DNA from: Cryptomeria japonica
Lineage: Eukaryota > Streptophyta > Pinopsida > Cupressales > Cupressaceae
NCBI RefSeq assembly: GCF_030272615.1
Contig: NC_081406.1
Span: 188,214,391 to 188,278,390, forward strand
Direction: 5' to 3'
Length of the DNA: 64,000 nt
Shown here: in pieces, positions 11,855 through 23,192 of the stretch
Position numbering within the stretch: position 1 is the first letter of the stretch
How the letters are laid out: each line of letters starts with the position of its first letter
The notes under the pieces: generated by a model
The model's database searches: none
Seen by the model: only the letters and a program-made list of their open reading frames with translations
What the model was told of the DNA's origin: nothing
Program-made: the position numbers and the translations under genes

Positions 11855-12550
11855 ATGGATACTCTAGTTAGGCTTGTCAGCAGCAAAGCATAGGTTGCTT
11901 TCTTAGGGAATATCTTTGATCAGAGATTGCAGTTGATGACATGGAGAAAGAATCCTCTGATGATTGATGCCATTAAGTGGGTACTAGGGGAGGACTTTAT
12001 TGATAATGCAGACCGGTACCAAGTGAATACAGACATTTGCTCATGTTTTATAGCTTCACTGCTGGATTATGGTCAGCTAGGGCTCCTAGCTTCGTAGCTG
12101 ACCAGGGCTCTCTTTTCCCTAGACTACTTGGGTGGACTGGAGGATGTGATTGAATATCATGTCCCTTTCTAAGGGCTCCTGTTGCTATCTGACCTGGAAA
12201 GGCTTATCACTCGTAATGAGGAAGTAGCTTGGGATCCACTCATTGGTGGATTGAAAACAATGACATTGTCTTCCCATCGGTATCGTGCTGAGCTTGCTAC
12301 AAAATTCCTTCTGCGTGTCAATCTGATAGTCCCCATCCCTGAAGATACCGAATGATATACTTAATTCAGGTACTATATCTTCCCTCAAGTTCTGACACCG
12401 CATGAAATGCAAAACCTGGTTGTTGTTTTCCTACCTGGGGAGCCTAGAAGCGATTCTGACCTTGAGTGGTCGGAAGGAGGGGACTCTTCTGATGATGGCA
12501 AGGACTCAAACCTCTTCTCAGATGAAGATGAGGACACGGAAGATCAATGA
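11855..12550 (+). pseudogene. E3 antisense ORF, decayed: 231-residue protein with acidic C-terminus
   Basis: One plus-strand frame runs from ATG 11855 to TGA 12548 with five internal stops (11891, 12095, 12170, 12353, 12362) and no frameshift. Each stop is one C-to-T step from Gln or Arg. The protein has a hydrophobic/helical body (LMTWRKNPLMIDAIKWVL, LDYLGGLEDVIEYHVPF) and a strongly acidic Ser/Asp/Glu tail (SDEDEDTEDQ). I recognise no family. It lies between integrase and the 3' end in antisense, the same place as the antisense ORFs of Grande and Retand (known from the Tat literature). A 696-base frame free of indels argues that it was once a working gene. Confidence 0.65.
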
Positions 12551-12785
12551 ACCAGTGATGATCTTTTGCTACTTGACTTTTTCTTCATCACTTTGTAAAA
12601 AGGGGGGCCAAGAGCCTGCTCTCTATTTGTAACAGAAATACTAGAATGCTTAATATAACGAACTTTCTTTTTCTTTGCTTAACCTTGACATTCTTTGCAA
12701 ATTCTTTCACTTTGGTACTAGCATGGGAAATAAATGAAATAAATTAGGCACTCAAAAGAACTATTCATAATATACAATATATACA

Positions 12786-14105
12786 CTAAACGAGAAGAGA
12801 AGGCTTAGTGAAATGGTTTGAGGTGGAAACCATTAACCAGAATCCAGAGGGGTCTCCATTCATGTCTTCGACTTTGAATGCATTGAAACCTTTGCAATTT
12901 ATAATGCGGAAAGGCCCTTCCCACAAATAATCAAACTTGGCATGCTGGCCGGGCTTCACTGCCCTTTCATTGTATTCTAGCACGAGGTCCCCAGGGCTAA
13001 AAATAGGATTGGAGCTCTCTTTGCTGTCAAACCAACTTTTGATTGTTTCCTGCCTGTCTTGGAGAGCCACAAAGGTTGTCTCCCTTGCCTCTTCTAGCTC
13101 CATAATATTCACTAATCTCATGGCCATAGGGCCATTCTCTACCACCTCCATGGACTTCAGCAGCTGCAGGGCTGGGATCTCTAGAGACGTGGGGAAAAGT
13201 GCATCTTTTCCATATACCAACTTATATGGGGAGTTTTTTAAGATTTGTTTAGGTGTTATGCAGTCTGCCCATAATGCATTTCTTAAATGATGGTGCCACT
13301 CCCTCTTATATTCAAAACCTATTCTTTTAATAAGTCTGATCAAGTTCTTGTTAGTGGACTTAGCAAGTATATTCCCCTAAGGATAGTAATTAGAAGAGGT
13401 TTTAAGATAGATACCTCTATCGAGGGAGAATTGGGTAATTTGCGAGATGATGAATGCACGCGCATTGTTCGATATGATGGTTTTGGGAGAACCGTATCAG
13501 CATGCCAGGTCTTCTAGGAAAGCCAACACTTCACTTTCTAATGAATTCCTCAAAGGAACGACTTCAAACCATTTGGTGAAATAATCGGTGGTGGTCAGGA
13601 TCCACTTGTGTCCAGCCGAACTGGGGGGGTTGATAATTTCGATGAAATCGAGACCCCATTGGGCAAAAGGCTCTTCTACTAACACAAGCTTGAGGGGCAT
13701 TGCAACTCTTTTACTCCTGCTAGTATAATATTGACACTCTTTGCATTCCTTTACCAGATTGTGTGTGTCCTTGAACATAAAAGGCTAGAAATATCTGGCT
13801 TGGGTAATTTTGATAGCAGTTGCAGGTGTAGAGAAATGGCCTCCTGAGGAGCTGTAGTGGAATTTATGTAGGATTTTATCCACTTGGCTCTGACCTACAT
13901 GACAGAGCAGGATTCCATCAAAATTTCTCTTGAAGAGTACCCCGTCTATCAAACAAAAACCGCTATTTTGGAGCTTGTAAAACCTTCTTTTTTCAGGAGG
14001 GAGATCCTCAGGAAAAATCCTGATCTTCATGAATTTCTTCATGGCCTCGATCCAGCAAGCTTGTGGAGAATTAAGTGAAAACGTAATAGCCTCCTCCGTA
14101 ATCAT
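12786..14105 (-). pseudogene. E3 integrase, decayed and catalytically dead
   Basis: All parts are in one minus frame: a zinc-binding HHCC region (FHYSSSGGH near 13840 and CKECQ near 13740), the catalytic core, and a C-terminal domain (SPGDLVLEYNERAVKPGQHAKF) ending at 12786. The first catalytic Asp is present (GLDFIEI). The second is Asn (ISNNA, codon 13467-13469). The third, normally Glu, is Lys (LAKSTNK, codon 13359-13361). In-frame stops are present, for example the Arg of the CRYG motif is TGA. Both active-site losses are G-to-A on the coding strand. Integrase would have inserted the cDNA of the element. Confidence 0.85.
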
Positions 14106-14129
14106 TTCATCTCCACAGGGTTCACATTC

Positions 14130-14472
14130 CTAAACTATATATTCGCAAAGGCCCCTCGCACAAACGAGCTTTGTTGGCTTGACATCGACATCATATTCCA
14201 GGATATTGGTGATCCAATTTTCCCTTTTTTTAGTGATGTCACCCTCCATAATGCATTCCCACACCGCAGGATGAGCTACATACACTGTAGTTTTATTACA
14301 AGTGATGAAATGCCTGAACTTCTTTAGTCCTTTCACTGCAGCTAAGGCCTATTTTTCAACAAAGTTGTATTTGGCCTCATACTCTTTGAGGGTCTTTGAA
14401 TGGAAAGCTATGGGATGTTCACCACCTTTTTCGACATCTTTCTAGGTTAGGACCATGGCGATGCTATACTGG
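14130..14472 (-). pseudogene. E3 connection-type RNase H (gRNH), degenerate
   Basis: It follows RT in the usual place. The stretch FSSQYSIAMVLT has Gln where an active RNase H has the first Asp, and VYVAHPAV replaces the normal T-D-H motif. In the Tat clade this domain is known to be inactive, with a second RNase H doing the work. Two stops are visible. The call rests on position and on the pattern EKxALAAVKGLKKFRHF. Confidence 0.75.
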
Positions 14473-15614
14473 CTAGAGAAGACATACATTATGAAGTCCT
14501 TTGACATATTTGATTTTATCAAAGGCCTTTTTGGCTTTAGGGGTCCATTTGAAATATATATCCTTTTTTAGCATTAAGGTGATGGGTCTTATAATTTTGA
14601 CAAAGTCTAAAGTGAAACGACTAACAAAGTTGACTTTGCCTAAAAAAGAATGGACTCCTTTTTTGTTGAATGGAAGGGGGAGGTTTTTTATGGCTTTGAC
14701 TCTGCCAGGGTCAATAGAAACACCTTCTTTGGATACTATATGCCCAAGTAACTTTCCTTGAGGGACACCAAAGATGCACTTTTTTGGGTTCGGGGAAATC
14801 CCAAATTCAAGACATTTTTGGAACACTAGCTCGAGATGATCAAAATGGTCCTCTTGGTGTTTCAAAAATACAGTCAGGTCATCTAAGTATATCAAAAAGA
14901 TCCTGTTAATGAGTTATTTGAAAGCCAAATCCATGGACCTTTAAAAGTTGCTCCAATATTTGACAACTTGAAATGTATCTTCTAGTATGTGAACATTCCC
15001 CATTTGGTGGTGAACGTTGTCTTGTGTTGGTCTTCTAGTTTTACCAGTACCTGGTTGTACCTCAAGAAACCGTCAATCATCGAAAAAATTTCTGACCCCG
15101 CCACTATGCTCAGTAATTGCTCCATTGATGGCAAAGGGTAGTGGTCTCTGAGAGATACTCGATTTAGATCTCGAAAATCTACATAGAGCCAGATATCTCC
15201 ATTGTTTTTTCTTACAGGCACTAGATTTGATATCCATGTGCTATGTTTTATGGGGTAAACAATCCTTGATTCGATCAACTTCTTCAACTTCTGAGCCATG
15301 AGAGACTCAGTTTTTGGGTTGACTAGTCTTTGCTTCTATCGGTTCAGCTTGGCTTTGTCCGTGAGCTCAATGGTATGTTGGATGATGCTAGGATCGTATC
15401 CTTTTAAATCATCATAAGACCAAGCCAGGATACCTTCATATTCGTCATAGTATTGGGCCAATCTCTTTTGGTCTTTAGGGGAAACACCTTTTCCTACCTT
15501 GAGAACTCTCCCACATCCTACTGACATTTTGACATAATCCCCTTTGCTGGCCATGAGCTTCCACTTGTCATTCTTAGCATCATCATGGTCAAACAGGTTC
15601 TTTAGAGTGATCAA
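14473..15614 (-). pseudogene. E3 reverse transcriptase, frameshifted
   Basis: The N-terminal linker and fingers (15614-15336) are followed by WISNLVPVRKNNGD, YVDFRDLNRVSLRDHYPLP and FSMIDGFLRYNQV (palm, first catalytic Asp), then after a frameshift near 14935 the YLDD box (LIYLDDLTVF, about 14890) and GISPNPKKCIFGVPQGKLLGH. The catalytic Asp triad is intact. The frameshift and stops near 15000-14900 kill the protein. It made cDNA from element RNA. Confidence 0.9.
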
Positions 15615-15740
15615 ACCGTTTGGGAGCTTGTTGGATTTCAGCTGGATGATTTGATCTCCATAGGCTTATTTCACCTTGGGTTGCAGCTAATCTATAAATC
15701 CTCCTGAGTTTTGGATGAATAAAGCAATCTTCTCATCGCT

Positions 15741-16220
15741 CTAAAAAACTTGCCAGTGATGATCATTATCAGGAATAGCTAGACAAACAACTACACATAC
15801 TGCTTGGGGACCGGTGAGTAAGTCTGTGACAGGGTCAAAATGTGATCTGATCACGACCATCGAGTTAGCAACAACATTTAATTTTTGGGGGATGCTTACA
15901 ATATTGAAAGCATGAAAACTCTCTATTAGATCCCATGTTCTAGCATGGTAGGATCTCATATGGATGTGTTTGGCACTGGATATTCCCCGAACTTGATGGA
16001 CAACTAGCTCAGAGTCACCTAGGACCTTCAACTTTTTAATGCCCATCCTTTCCGCCAGGATTAGGCCTTGGATTAGTCCTTTGTACTCTGCTTCATTGTT
16101 AGAATATGTGAATTGTAATTGGAAAGGCTCTAAGATTTGTTCTCTTGATGGAAGTGTGAGACAAATTTTGGCTCCGAAGCCCATCCTGCATTTTGTACCA
16201 TCGAAGTGCAGGGTCCACAA
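15741..16220 (-). pseudogene. E3 archaeal-type RNase H (aRNH), located before RT
   Basis: The start is WTLHFDGT (first catalytic Asp). NNEAEYKGL has the catalytic Glu and LGDSELV the second Asp. The last Asp (normally in a motif like N-x-x-A-D) is Asn in NVVANSMVV. It shares its frame with the protease upstream and RT downstream, so it was part of the polyprotein between them. In E4 and E6 the aRNH is after RT-gRNH, the usual Tat layout. The role is removal of RNA from RNA-DNA hybrids. One catalytic residue has been lost, again by G-to-A. Confidence 0.85.
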
Positions 16221-16691
16221 TGCTAAAGATAACTGCTCTTCAGAAAATGACTCTTTAGTAAGCTTTAGGATGCTCTTGTTTTCATAAAAAATGCAATAGT
16301 TGCCTAGACCAGTGGCATGGTAGTTAGAAAAGGGATCAAAATATATGAATTCTCGGGTGGACTTTCCCCAGTCACTTCTTCATCTTTTAAGAGCTCTACC
16401 ATTTTTCTTTCCCTGTTTGATATAGAAGTGTGGGTAGGCTCAAAATTAATCATGGCCTAGTCAGCTACATGCTCATCATGGAGGGGTTCTGAGAGGATTT
16501 TTAGCTTGGCACCATGTTGGGTGTGGAGGATGAGATGGGACCAATCTAAGGACAAATAGCCTCCTATTTTAGCAGTGAAGTCTCAGGAAAGACAAAGCCC
16601 AAATTAGGAGGGATGTCGATGACCACTACTTCTTGGGACACTGCAACACTAGGACATGTGAATAAGGTCAGAGGAAGACTTTTAATAAGAC

Positions 16692-16964
16692 CTACAATTT
16701 GGACCTTGTTACTATCAAGCTACATAACCCCCTTTTCAAAGGTTCATACCTGATGTTTAATACCTTGGTGATTTGCTTAGGCATGATAGTGGTGCTAGCT
16801 CTGGAATCTATCATGGAATTATGTAATAGTTTATCCCCAAATATAAGGGTAAGGTAAAATGGGTTTGGTTTAGGCTTACCTTCTAGTTGAACCTTAGGGG
16901 GCAAGACCTGATTAGTCAACATGGCCGGAGAGTATGACTTTCTTGCTATGGGTTGGAAACCCAT
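16692..16964 (-). pseudogene. E3 aspartic protease, altered active site
   Basis: The retropepsin motif is readable as MIDSRASTTIMP in place of the usual D-S/T-G-A. The Asp is kept, but the next Gly is Arg (a GGA to AGA type step). Upstream YLTLIFGDKLLHNS gives the flap-side strands. It would cut the Gag-Pol polyprotein. It is in frame with gag core, aRNH and RT. Confidence 0.75.
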
Positions 16965-17233
16965 TTCGTTGTTCTGTGGAGATTTGGGTGTGCTCCCACT
17001 ACCATCTTTTTTACCATTAGATAGGACCTCTTTTAGCTAGTTCTTTTTCTTAGGAATACTTAGAAGATCCCACAAAGAGACATGAGCCAAAGCTTTCTTT
17101 AGTTGTTCCACCATGTCTATTATTTGAGGTGTGGGAATGTTTGGCTCCTTCGACTTATAGGGGATGAACTCTTTTCTCGGATAGGCAGAGCTGATGACCG
17201 GTCATTTAGTAGACTTGTCCATAGGTGTTCCTT

Positions 17234-18770
17234 TCAAGATGCTGACATTCTCCTTGGTGAAACATCGAGTAGAGGTTGTACTCTGAATGCATGAAGGGGG
17301 GCTCCATCCTTTGAAGTGGGTGAGTTGTTGGTGAGCACGACATCCTTGTCCTCAATCCACGAGAAAAGTGCATGATTTGGGGTGATCTTTGCTTCTTGCT
17401 GCAATGACATTCCTTGCATTTGAGTGACAAAAGCCACATTATTCATACCTAGAGATGTATACATAGAATCATCCGCCATCATGCATAGGCTTCTTTGTTC
17501 TACGACCTTCTGCTGCAAGTTCCCTCTTGGGCAATTTCGCGAGGCATGAACATTATTACACGGAAAGCACCAGGAATTGGTGTCATCTGCCAGGTTATTG
17601 TGACCCATGGTTTGCTCTTTACCAGTGGCTAGATAAATAGTTTGCAATGGATTCAGGACTTGGACTATCTGGCCATTTAGCTGGGAAGGTTTGTCAGTAT
17701 GGTGATTTGTATGCTAGTTATATTGGTATGGAGGTCGATTCCCTTGGAAAATTTGTTGGAAGGGAGGCTTGGCAGGTGAGATTTGGGCTCTCTTTAGATT
17801 GACAATCTCATTGGAGAAGGATCTCAGGAGGTTCTTCATATCATTGACCTCGGTAGCCAAAGAGGATGGCAGGGGAGCGGGATATGAATATATAGACTAT
17901 GGAGCAGATGTACTGGGAGCGGCTTCCTCTAATACTTAAGGAGATAACTCAGGAAAAACTGGCATGATAGGGTGGGGAGCTAGCTTCCTGATATTGATTA
18001 TGTTTTTTTCCAGTTGGACTGCTATGTCGAATGCTTGCGGGAGCATTATTGCCTCCTAGGGACAGGATCATCACTAATATGTTAGAATTGAAAGATTTTA
18101 AGTAGAATACGAAAGCCATATCCATTGGGGGGAAAGCAGACAAAGGTATCCTCTGCCAGGTTTGTTGAAACCTTAGATTGAAATCAGTTAGTGCTTCTTG
18201 AGGGGGCCTCTTTATTGTGATCAATTGGTGCATCAAAGATGATCTGTCCACCTTATTGGAGAACCTTTGGAAAAAATGGTCTCCCAGCTGATCCCAATCT
18301 CCTATAGTGTTAGGTCCTAATGATCTGAACCAATTGAAAGCTCTTCCTTTGAAAGAAGCTACGAGCAATCTTAAGGCCACATTCTATTCAATAATTCCAT
18401 GGACAGTGCAGACAGTGGCTACATCTTGTAAATGCTCCCCATAAGTTTTATGACATTCTTTAGTGAAATTAGGTATGACTTTTAGGGTGGCTATAGGAAT
18501 AGCTCCCTAGACCACGGGTGGAGTTGGGGGAATGAGAGGGCTCTCGTTATCCCAGACCATGAAATTTCTGGGGGGAATCTGTGCCATTGCTGCGCGGATG
18601 ACTACAGGGAAAGTGGGAAAACTTTGTGAGGATGAAGATGTGGCTGAATGAATGGTCACTAGAGGTGGCAAGAGAAGGTGAGGATTTAAAGCTATCTGAC
18701 TCTTGGTGACAAGTCTATGACTCATAAAATAGCTCAGAATTATATTTGAACTTGATGCCCCACCGAGCAT
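17234..18770 (-). pseudogene. E3 Gag, decayed
   Basis: The start is placed at MLGGASSSNIILSYF (18770). A Retrotrans_gag-type core lies at 18380-17949 (GRAFNWFRSLGPNTIGDW, HFFQRFSNKVDRSSLMHQL). A short zinc knuckle (CFPCNNVHASRNC, spacing C-x2-C-x3-H-x4-C) lies near 17570 in another frame, so at least one frameshift separates core and knuckle. Gag packages the RNA and forms the particle. Confidence 0.8.
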
Positions 18771-21700
18771 GCTAGAAAAAGAACTGTTTGACTCTAAATT
18801 TTACTTTGGAAACAAACAACCTTATGGGAAATTTAGTGATGGGGGACCTACTACACGAGACTCATTGAATAACCTCCGGATTGAGAAGCCTGCTCTTCCT
18901 TGGGGGGTTTGGGAAAAGGGAAAAGAAGGAAACTTAAAATAAAATGATCTATTCTATTAAGGTGATGCACGAAAACATTTCATAAAAAGTAGATAGCATA
19001 TAAAACCAGGAAACACATGGTTTCAAAGCCCATTCAACAATCTATATGCCCGAACAGAACATAAATTAAGATACAATTAAGATTCCTCTAAAAAACCATA
19101 AAGAAACATATATCATGCATACACCAGATAACAAGTGCGGAACATGGTTTAATCGACATAGTATTAGATAGATATCTCTAAAGTTATCAAGAATACAGGA
19201 AAATGCACAGAAAAACCTATTTAATCATCCAAAAGAGGTAATCATGAAGGCCGCACGCACAATCTTGATTGACCTTCCTCTTGAGAAACTATAACAACTT
19301 GAATTATCTAAGATCCTTAATTATTTTTCTTAAAAGTTCTGAACCCCTACAACAGGGAAAAAACAAGCATAAATAGAGCCCATGGCTCTGCTAACAACTC
19401 CAAAATATGTCAAACATGCATAATCGCCCCTAAACGGAAAAACCAAGTCGTGTCACCCCACGAGGTCACACCCAAAAAAATGGCCTCAAGGCTTTGGTTC
19501 TTGTCTATGGTGATCTTTGTACTAGCCCAAACGGAAAAGATTTCACTAACCACAGAAGAAAATGTGGCAAGTGGGGAGACCTCTTTTGAAAAACCTCTTC
19601 AAATAGAAACACATCCGCTAGCATGAAGGTGCCAGGTGTCCCTTTCTTGCTTGTACTACAAGGTGGGCCCCGAAAAAAGGGCCCAGTCAGCAAAAATTCT
19701 CCATTTTTCATCATCGCGCCACTTTGATCCTTAAACGCAAAACATGGACCACTGGGGCAACACCGAGCTAACAATTGTCCTGCATGCCATGCACTACTAG
19801 AAAGCTGAGAGGGAAAAGAAGATACTCTGGCCGCAAACCTGCCTCAGTTATTTTAATGTGAACACAAAGACAATGCCCGCTATAACTACCAGGCACATAG
19901 AATCTATGGGAGGTGGTTAATCCATGTCACAAATCCATCGCTTATGCTGCACAAAGACCAAGGGTGCACACCTTGCAACAGTGAAGCCAAAACAAGTTGG
20001 TACATCCGAACAGATAAAAAGTTATTCATACTAAGATGCCCAAACAACAAAATCATGAAATATATCATTAACAACCATACTTGTAGTACACATCATCACT
20101 TAAAATTTGAAATGAGACACTGCACAAATAATATAAACACTTTCACCAAATTGCATGAACATAATCATTAATGTAGAGAGATATATAGCATTTTATAGAC
20201 CAATCTTGACAATTAACCGAATTGCTAACATACTGCATTCATTGAGAACCATTTGTAAAAACACCAGTGAAATAAAAATATAGGAGTGCAATATCCACAA
20301 CACATACATATTGGATACCAAGCCCCGAGACCTAGCTTCAAACATGGAGGAATGCAAAGCATTCTTCTAGACTGTCTTCAACACACCTTCCAGCAATTTT
20401 ACACTTTATTAACTATAAAGTGGAAAATTGGACCCGAGTGACTCCCCACCTAGGAGAGAGAAAGGAAGTCACTAGGATGATTTTCACTTGGGGGAAACTT
20501 TACATTCAAAAGAGGGGCTTGAATCCACTAGATCCAAATCCAAGGGAGGCTAGGAGGTGAATTCCAAGTGGATTGGAAGGGTTGAAGTGTGTTTAGCCCT
20601 CTTTTGTAAATAGGAAAGTTGACTTGTTGACTATGTGGAACAAAGAGAGAAAATGAGTAAAATAAGGAGATATGGGATTGGGATCGTGTTGTAATTTAAG
20701 ATATGAGCTAATTAGATTGATAAGAATCTTCCGTACAAAGTGTACACAGTCCTCTGAGAAATCCGCAAAACAAAAAGGGTTTTTCCACCTTTGCAAATGG
20801 AGTCCAAATCCAAAAGTACAACCCCACACCTGCAACCTACACACAAAAAAGAAAGGGAGGAGGATTGTGGATAGGGGTTTGGCTCAGTCAAACCCTGGTT
20901 GAGGAATCAGCCTTGAAAGAAAGTAATTGCAAATACTGAAATGTAAATAATGGAATTATATAACTTGTAGATCTACAATTTGTCGATGATGATTGCTTTG
21001 ATTCTTGAATGTAATCACAAGTGTTGCATGAAATGGCATGTGACATGACAAAACCCTAACACACACACATGCTTGCAAATGAATGTTGTAATATTTCTCC
21101 AATTGATGAATAAAGAAGACTTGAATGCTTGATGATGTATATTTTCGCCTATGCTTGCTTATGATCAACTTTGCGTATGCAAATGAGAAAACCAACTACC
21201 TTTTACATATGCCTAAAGGACTAATTTTAATTCATCGAAGGTCAAAAAAGAAGAGTGCAAACCCCGAAGGTCAAATTATGCATAGGGGACTGGGCAGACC
21301 CATCATAGGGCCACCATAAGAGTGGGGGACAGGGGTGCCACACGCTTGCCCTACCCTATTTTTGGGCCCAGACAGGGTTTGGAGGTAGGAACAAGTCCTG
21401 AGAAAGGAAGAACCCAAGGGTAGAAGTGCAGAAAGGGGTATTGGTCAAAAAGGAGGGTATCGTTGCCAAAATGAGGACTTTGAATGTGGTTAAAATTGTA
21501 GGGGGGCACAATTTTATGACACTATATTTAGACCCCACTTTAGCAGGAGTATGGCTTACGCCACTACTGTCAGTAAAGTAGAAGAAATAGAGATGAAGAT
21601 AAGAGACGCAGAGCAATACCACAAGGAGGATAAGATGTCACTAATCCTGAGGAACAAAAGCCTCCAATCCTAAGATCTTAACTCACCCAAACATATGCAA

Positions 21701-22251
21701 GAGTACACAAAACATAAAGGAACAAGATGCACAAAACAAAAATAAAGCGGAAAAGACACGTGACAAAAACAAGACATAAGATGAAAAACTGGCTAGATGA
21801 AGAGACCTCAATACTTAGATGTCTCAACAACTAATCAGGACACAAAGACCAATGTCATCACATAAACATAAGCGATCACATAAAAGAGGAAATTTGACAT
21901 AATCCATGAACCATCAATAGAAAAACTATGGGTTCATGAGAGGAAGGAGAGAGAGGACATGAATACACACTTTGGTGATCCATGAGAAGAAAGGTGAACA
22001 AGAGAGAAACCATGGACATCTCGCCCCTAAAACTAGGTGATCCATGGAAAGAAGGACATGGAAATATAGCCCCCAGAGTCTGTCTGGCTATTCCATGTAA
22101 GGGAGGAGAGTGGAAACACCATTAGTTCCACTCAACCTCAAGCGCGCGTGTGTGTAAGTGAGGTTCGAAGCAGCTCATAGGAGTCTATGCCCGAGTACGC
22201 TACAACCTGTATAGAATGTATAGTACAAGTGTCAAGAAAGGTGTGATATCT
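18771..22251. other. Gene-free 3.5 kb: E3 leader and probably its 5' LTR, plus flanking sequence, edges unresolved
   Basis: I find no coding frame with any recognisable domain. Upstream of an element on the minus strand this is where its primer site and 5' LTR should be, but I could not identify a primer site or a second LTR copy. A perfect hairpin lies at 20402-20422. Degenerate repeats with the word GGTGATCCATG occur around 21975-22060. The boundary between E3 and older DNA is not visible to me. Confidence 0.5.
20402..20422. other. Perfect hairpin CACTTTAT/ATAAAGTG
   Basis: An 8-bp stem (20402-20409 and 20415-20422) with a five-base loop. It may be part of an E3 LTR, but no copy elsewhere in the window supports that. 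Confidence 0.4.
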
Positions 22252-22565
22252 CTCTCTAAGAGTTTGTGCTCTGGTTCTGAGGATGACCTACAATACAAGG
22301 AAAAAATAAGTGAAGGCATCTCGCTTTGAGAGTCTGTGCTCTTGTTCCGAGAATGACCCAATGTACCAGGAAAAAGTAGCGTCATCTCTCTCTAAGAGTT
22401 TGTGCTCTAGTTTTGAGAATGACCTACTGTAGAAGAGAAAAGTGATGACATGTTTCTCTAAGAGGCTTTCCTCTGGTTTCAAGAATGTCCCTCTGTACAA
22501 GAAAAGTGATGACACCTTGGTCTAAGAGGCCTCCCTCTGCTTCCAAGAATGTCCCATTGTACAAT
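22252..22565. repeat. Tandem repeat, five degenerate copies, period 64-70 bases
   Basis: Copies begin near 22261, 22331, 22397, 22463 and 22527, each with CTAAGAG, then a CTCTG/CTCTA word, then GAATGNCC. Read on the minus strand several copies translate to a repeated S-F-S-x-x-E-H-x-L-x-E/K-R-D pattern, but unit lengths that are not multiples of three break the frame. It flanks the 3' LTR of E4. Confidence 0.8.
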
Positions 22566-22662
22566 GCAAAAGAAAATTATAGTACAAAGGAGCAGTGTGG
22601 GTGCCCCCCTTTAATATGTCAACATAGGTTAATGTTGATTTCTTAAGGAAAGTGGAACAAGG

Positions 22663-23192
22663 TGTGTGCGGGAAATGAGGGCCATAGAAATGTAAAACTC
22701 AATTTCAAAGGGTCCAAACGCCAATGAGACTCTTGGTGCAAGTTATAGGAACTATATTGAATAGCTCAACTTCCCAAGGGGTGTCCCGTTGTTCTCTATC
22801 TCACAGGATCCCTGAAGTCAATGCCTTTTCTATCAGATCACTTAGCAAAGTGACTTAGGAATGATAACTCCAAGAACGAGTGATGTTTGATTATAAGCAT
22901 GATTGCATTCCTAGATATGTATTCTATTGAATCTATGATGATTAATCTAGCATAAAGATGATGATAAGATTATCTAATTATCCTAGCAATGATATACTAG
23001 TCTAACATGGATATTCTATGATATTATAATGCTTCTAAATGCTTATTAAGATGATTTATCAAAGGGAGGCTAAAATTCTTAGTATTTAGACTATAAGTTT
23101 GATGCATGAAACTTGGAAATATAAAAATGAGAGAATGAGAGCTCTATTTATAGGAAAAATAGGGCAATGGATGGTCAAGATTGAATAATCTT
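22663..23192 (-). repeat. E4 3' LTR, left part (interrupted by E2)
   Basis: The reverse complement of this stretch aligns with 56685-57213 (E5 LTR) with clear divergence. A minus-strand TATAAATAGAGC lies at 23141-23152, giving the LTR direction. The left edge TGTGTGCGGG is inferred from where homology ends. The LTR resumes at 29841 after E2. Confidence 0.75.
23141..23152 (-). promoter_or_regulatory. TATA box in the E4 3' LTR
   Basis: The minus strand reads TATAAATAGAGC. The same box is conserved in the E5 LTR at 56701-56712 on the plus strand, although the LTR bodies have diverged. Confidence 0.7.

Larger units (their letters stand above)
7339..18770 (-). mobile_element. E3: Tat-type Ty3/gypsy element with aRNH before RT, an antisense ORF and a second sense ORF
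   Basis: On the minus strand the order is gag, protease, archaeal-type RNase H, reverse transcriptase, connection-type RNase H, integrase, then a plus-strand ORF, then a sense ORF of about 1276 codons. Almost all of gag-pol is in one frame with two local frame excursions, so the order of domains is real and not a rearrangement of pieces. The 5' LTR should lie to the right of 18770, but I could not fix its edges. The 3' LTR is not in the window or was lost when E1 arrived. Large size with antisense and extra ORFs is known in Tat-clade elements such as Grande, Retand and Ogre. Confidence 0.8.

Noticed and set aside
7339-12640. A host gene between E1 and E3 pol
   Set aside because: Frames on both strands decay by the same stop pattern as gag-pol and fill the place of extra ORFs in Tat elements. 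No intron-exon structure or host domain is visible.
18771-19500. A primer site for E3
   Set aside because: I looked for initiator-Met, tRNA-Trp and other TGG-starting sites on the minus strand and found none convincing.
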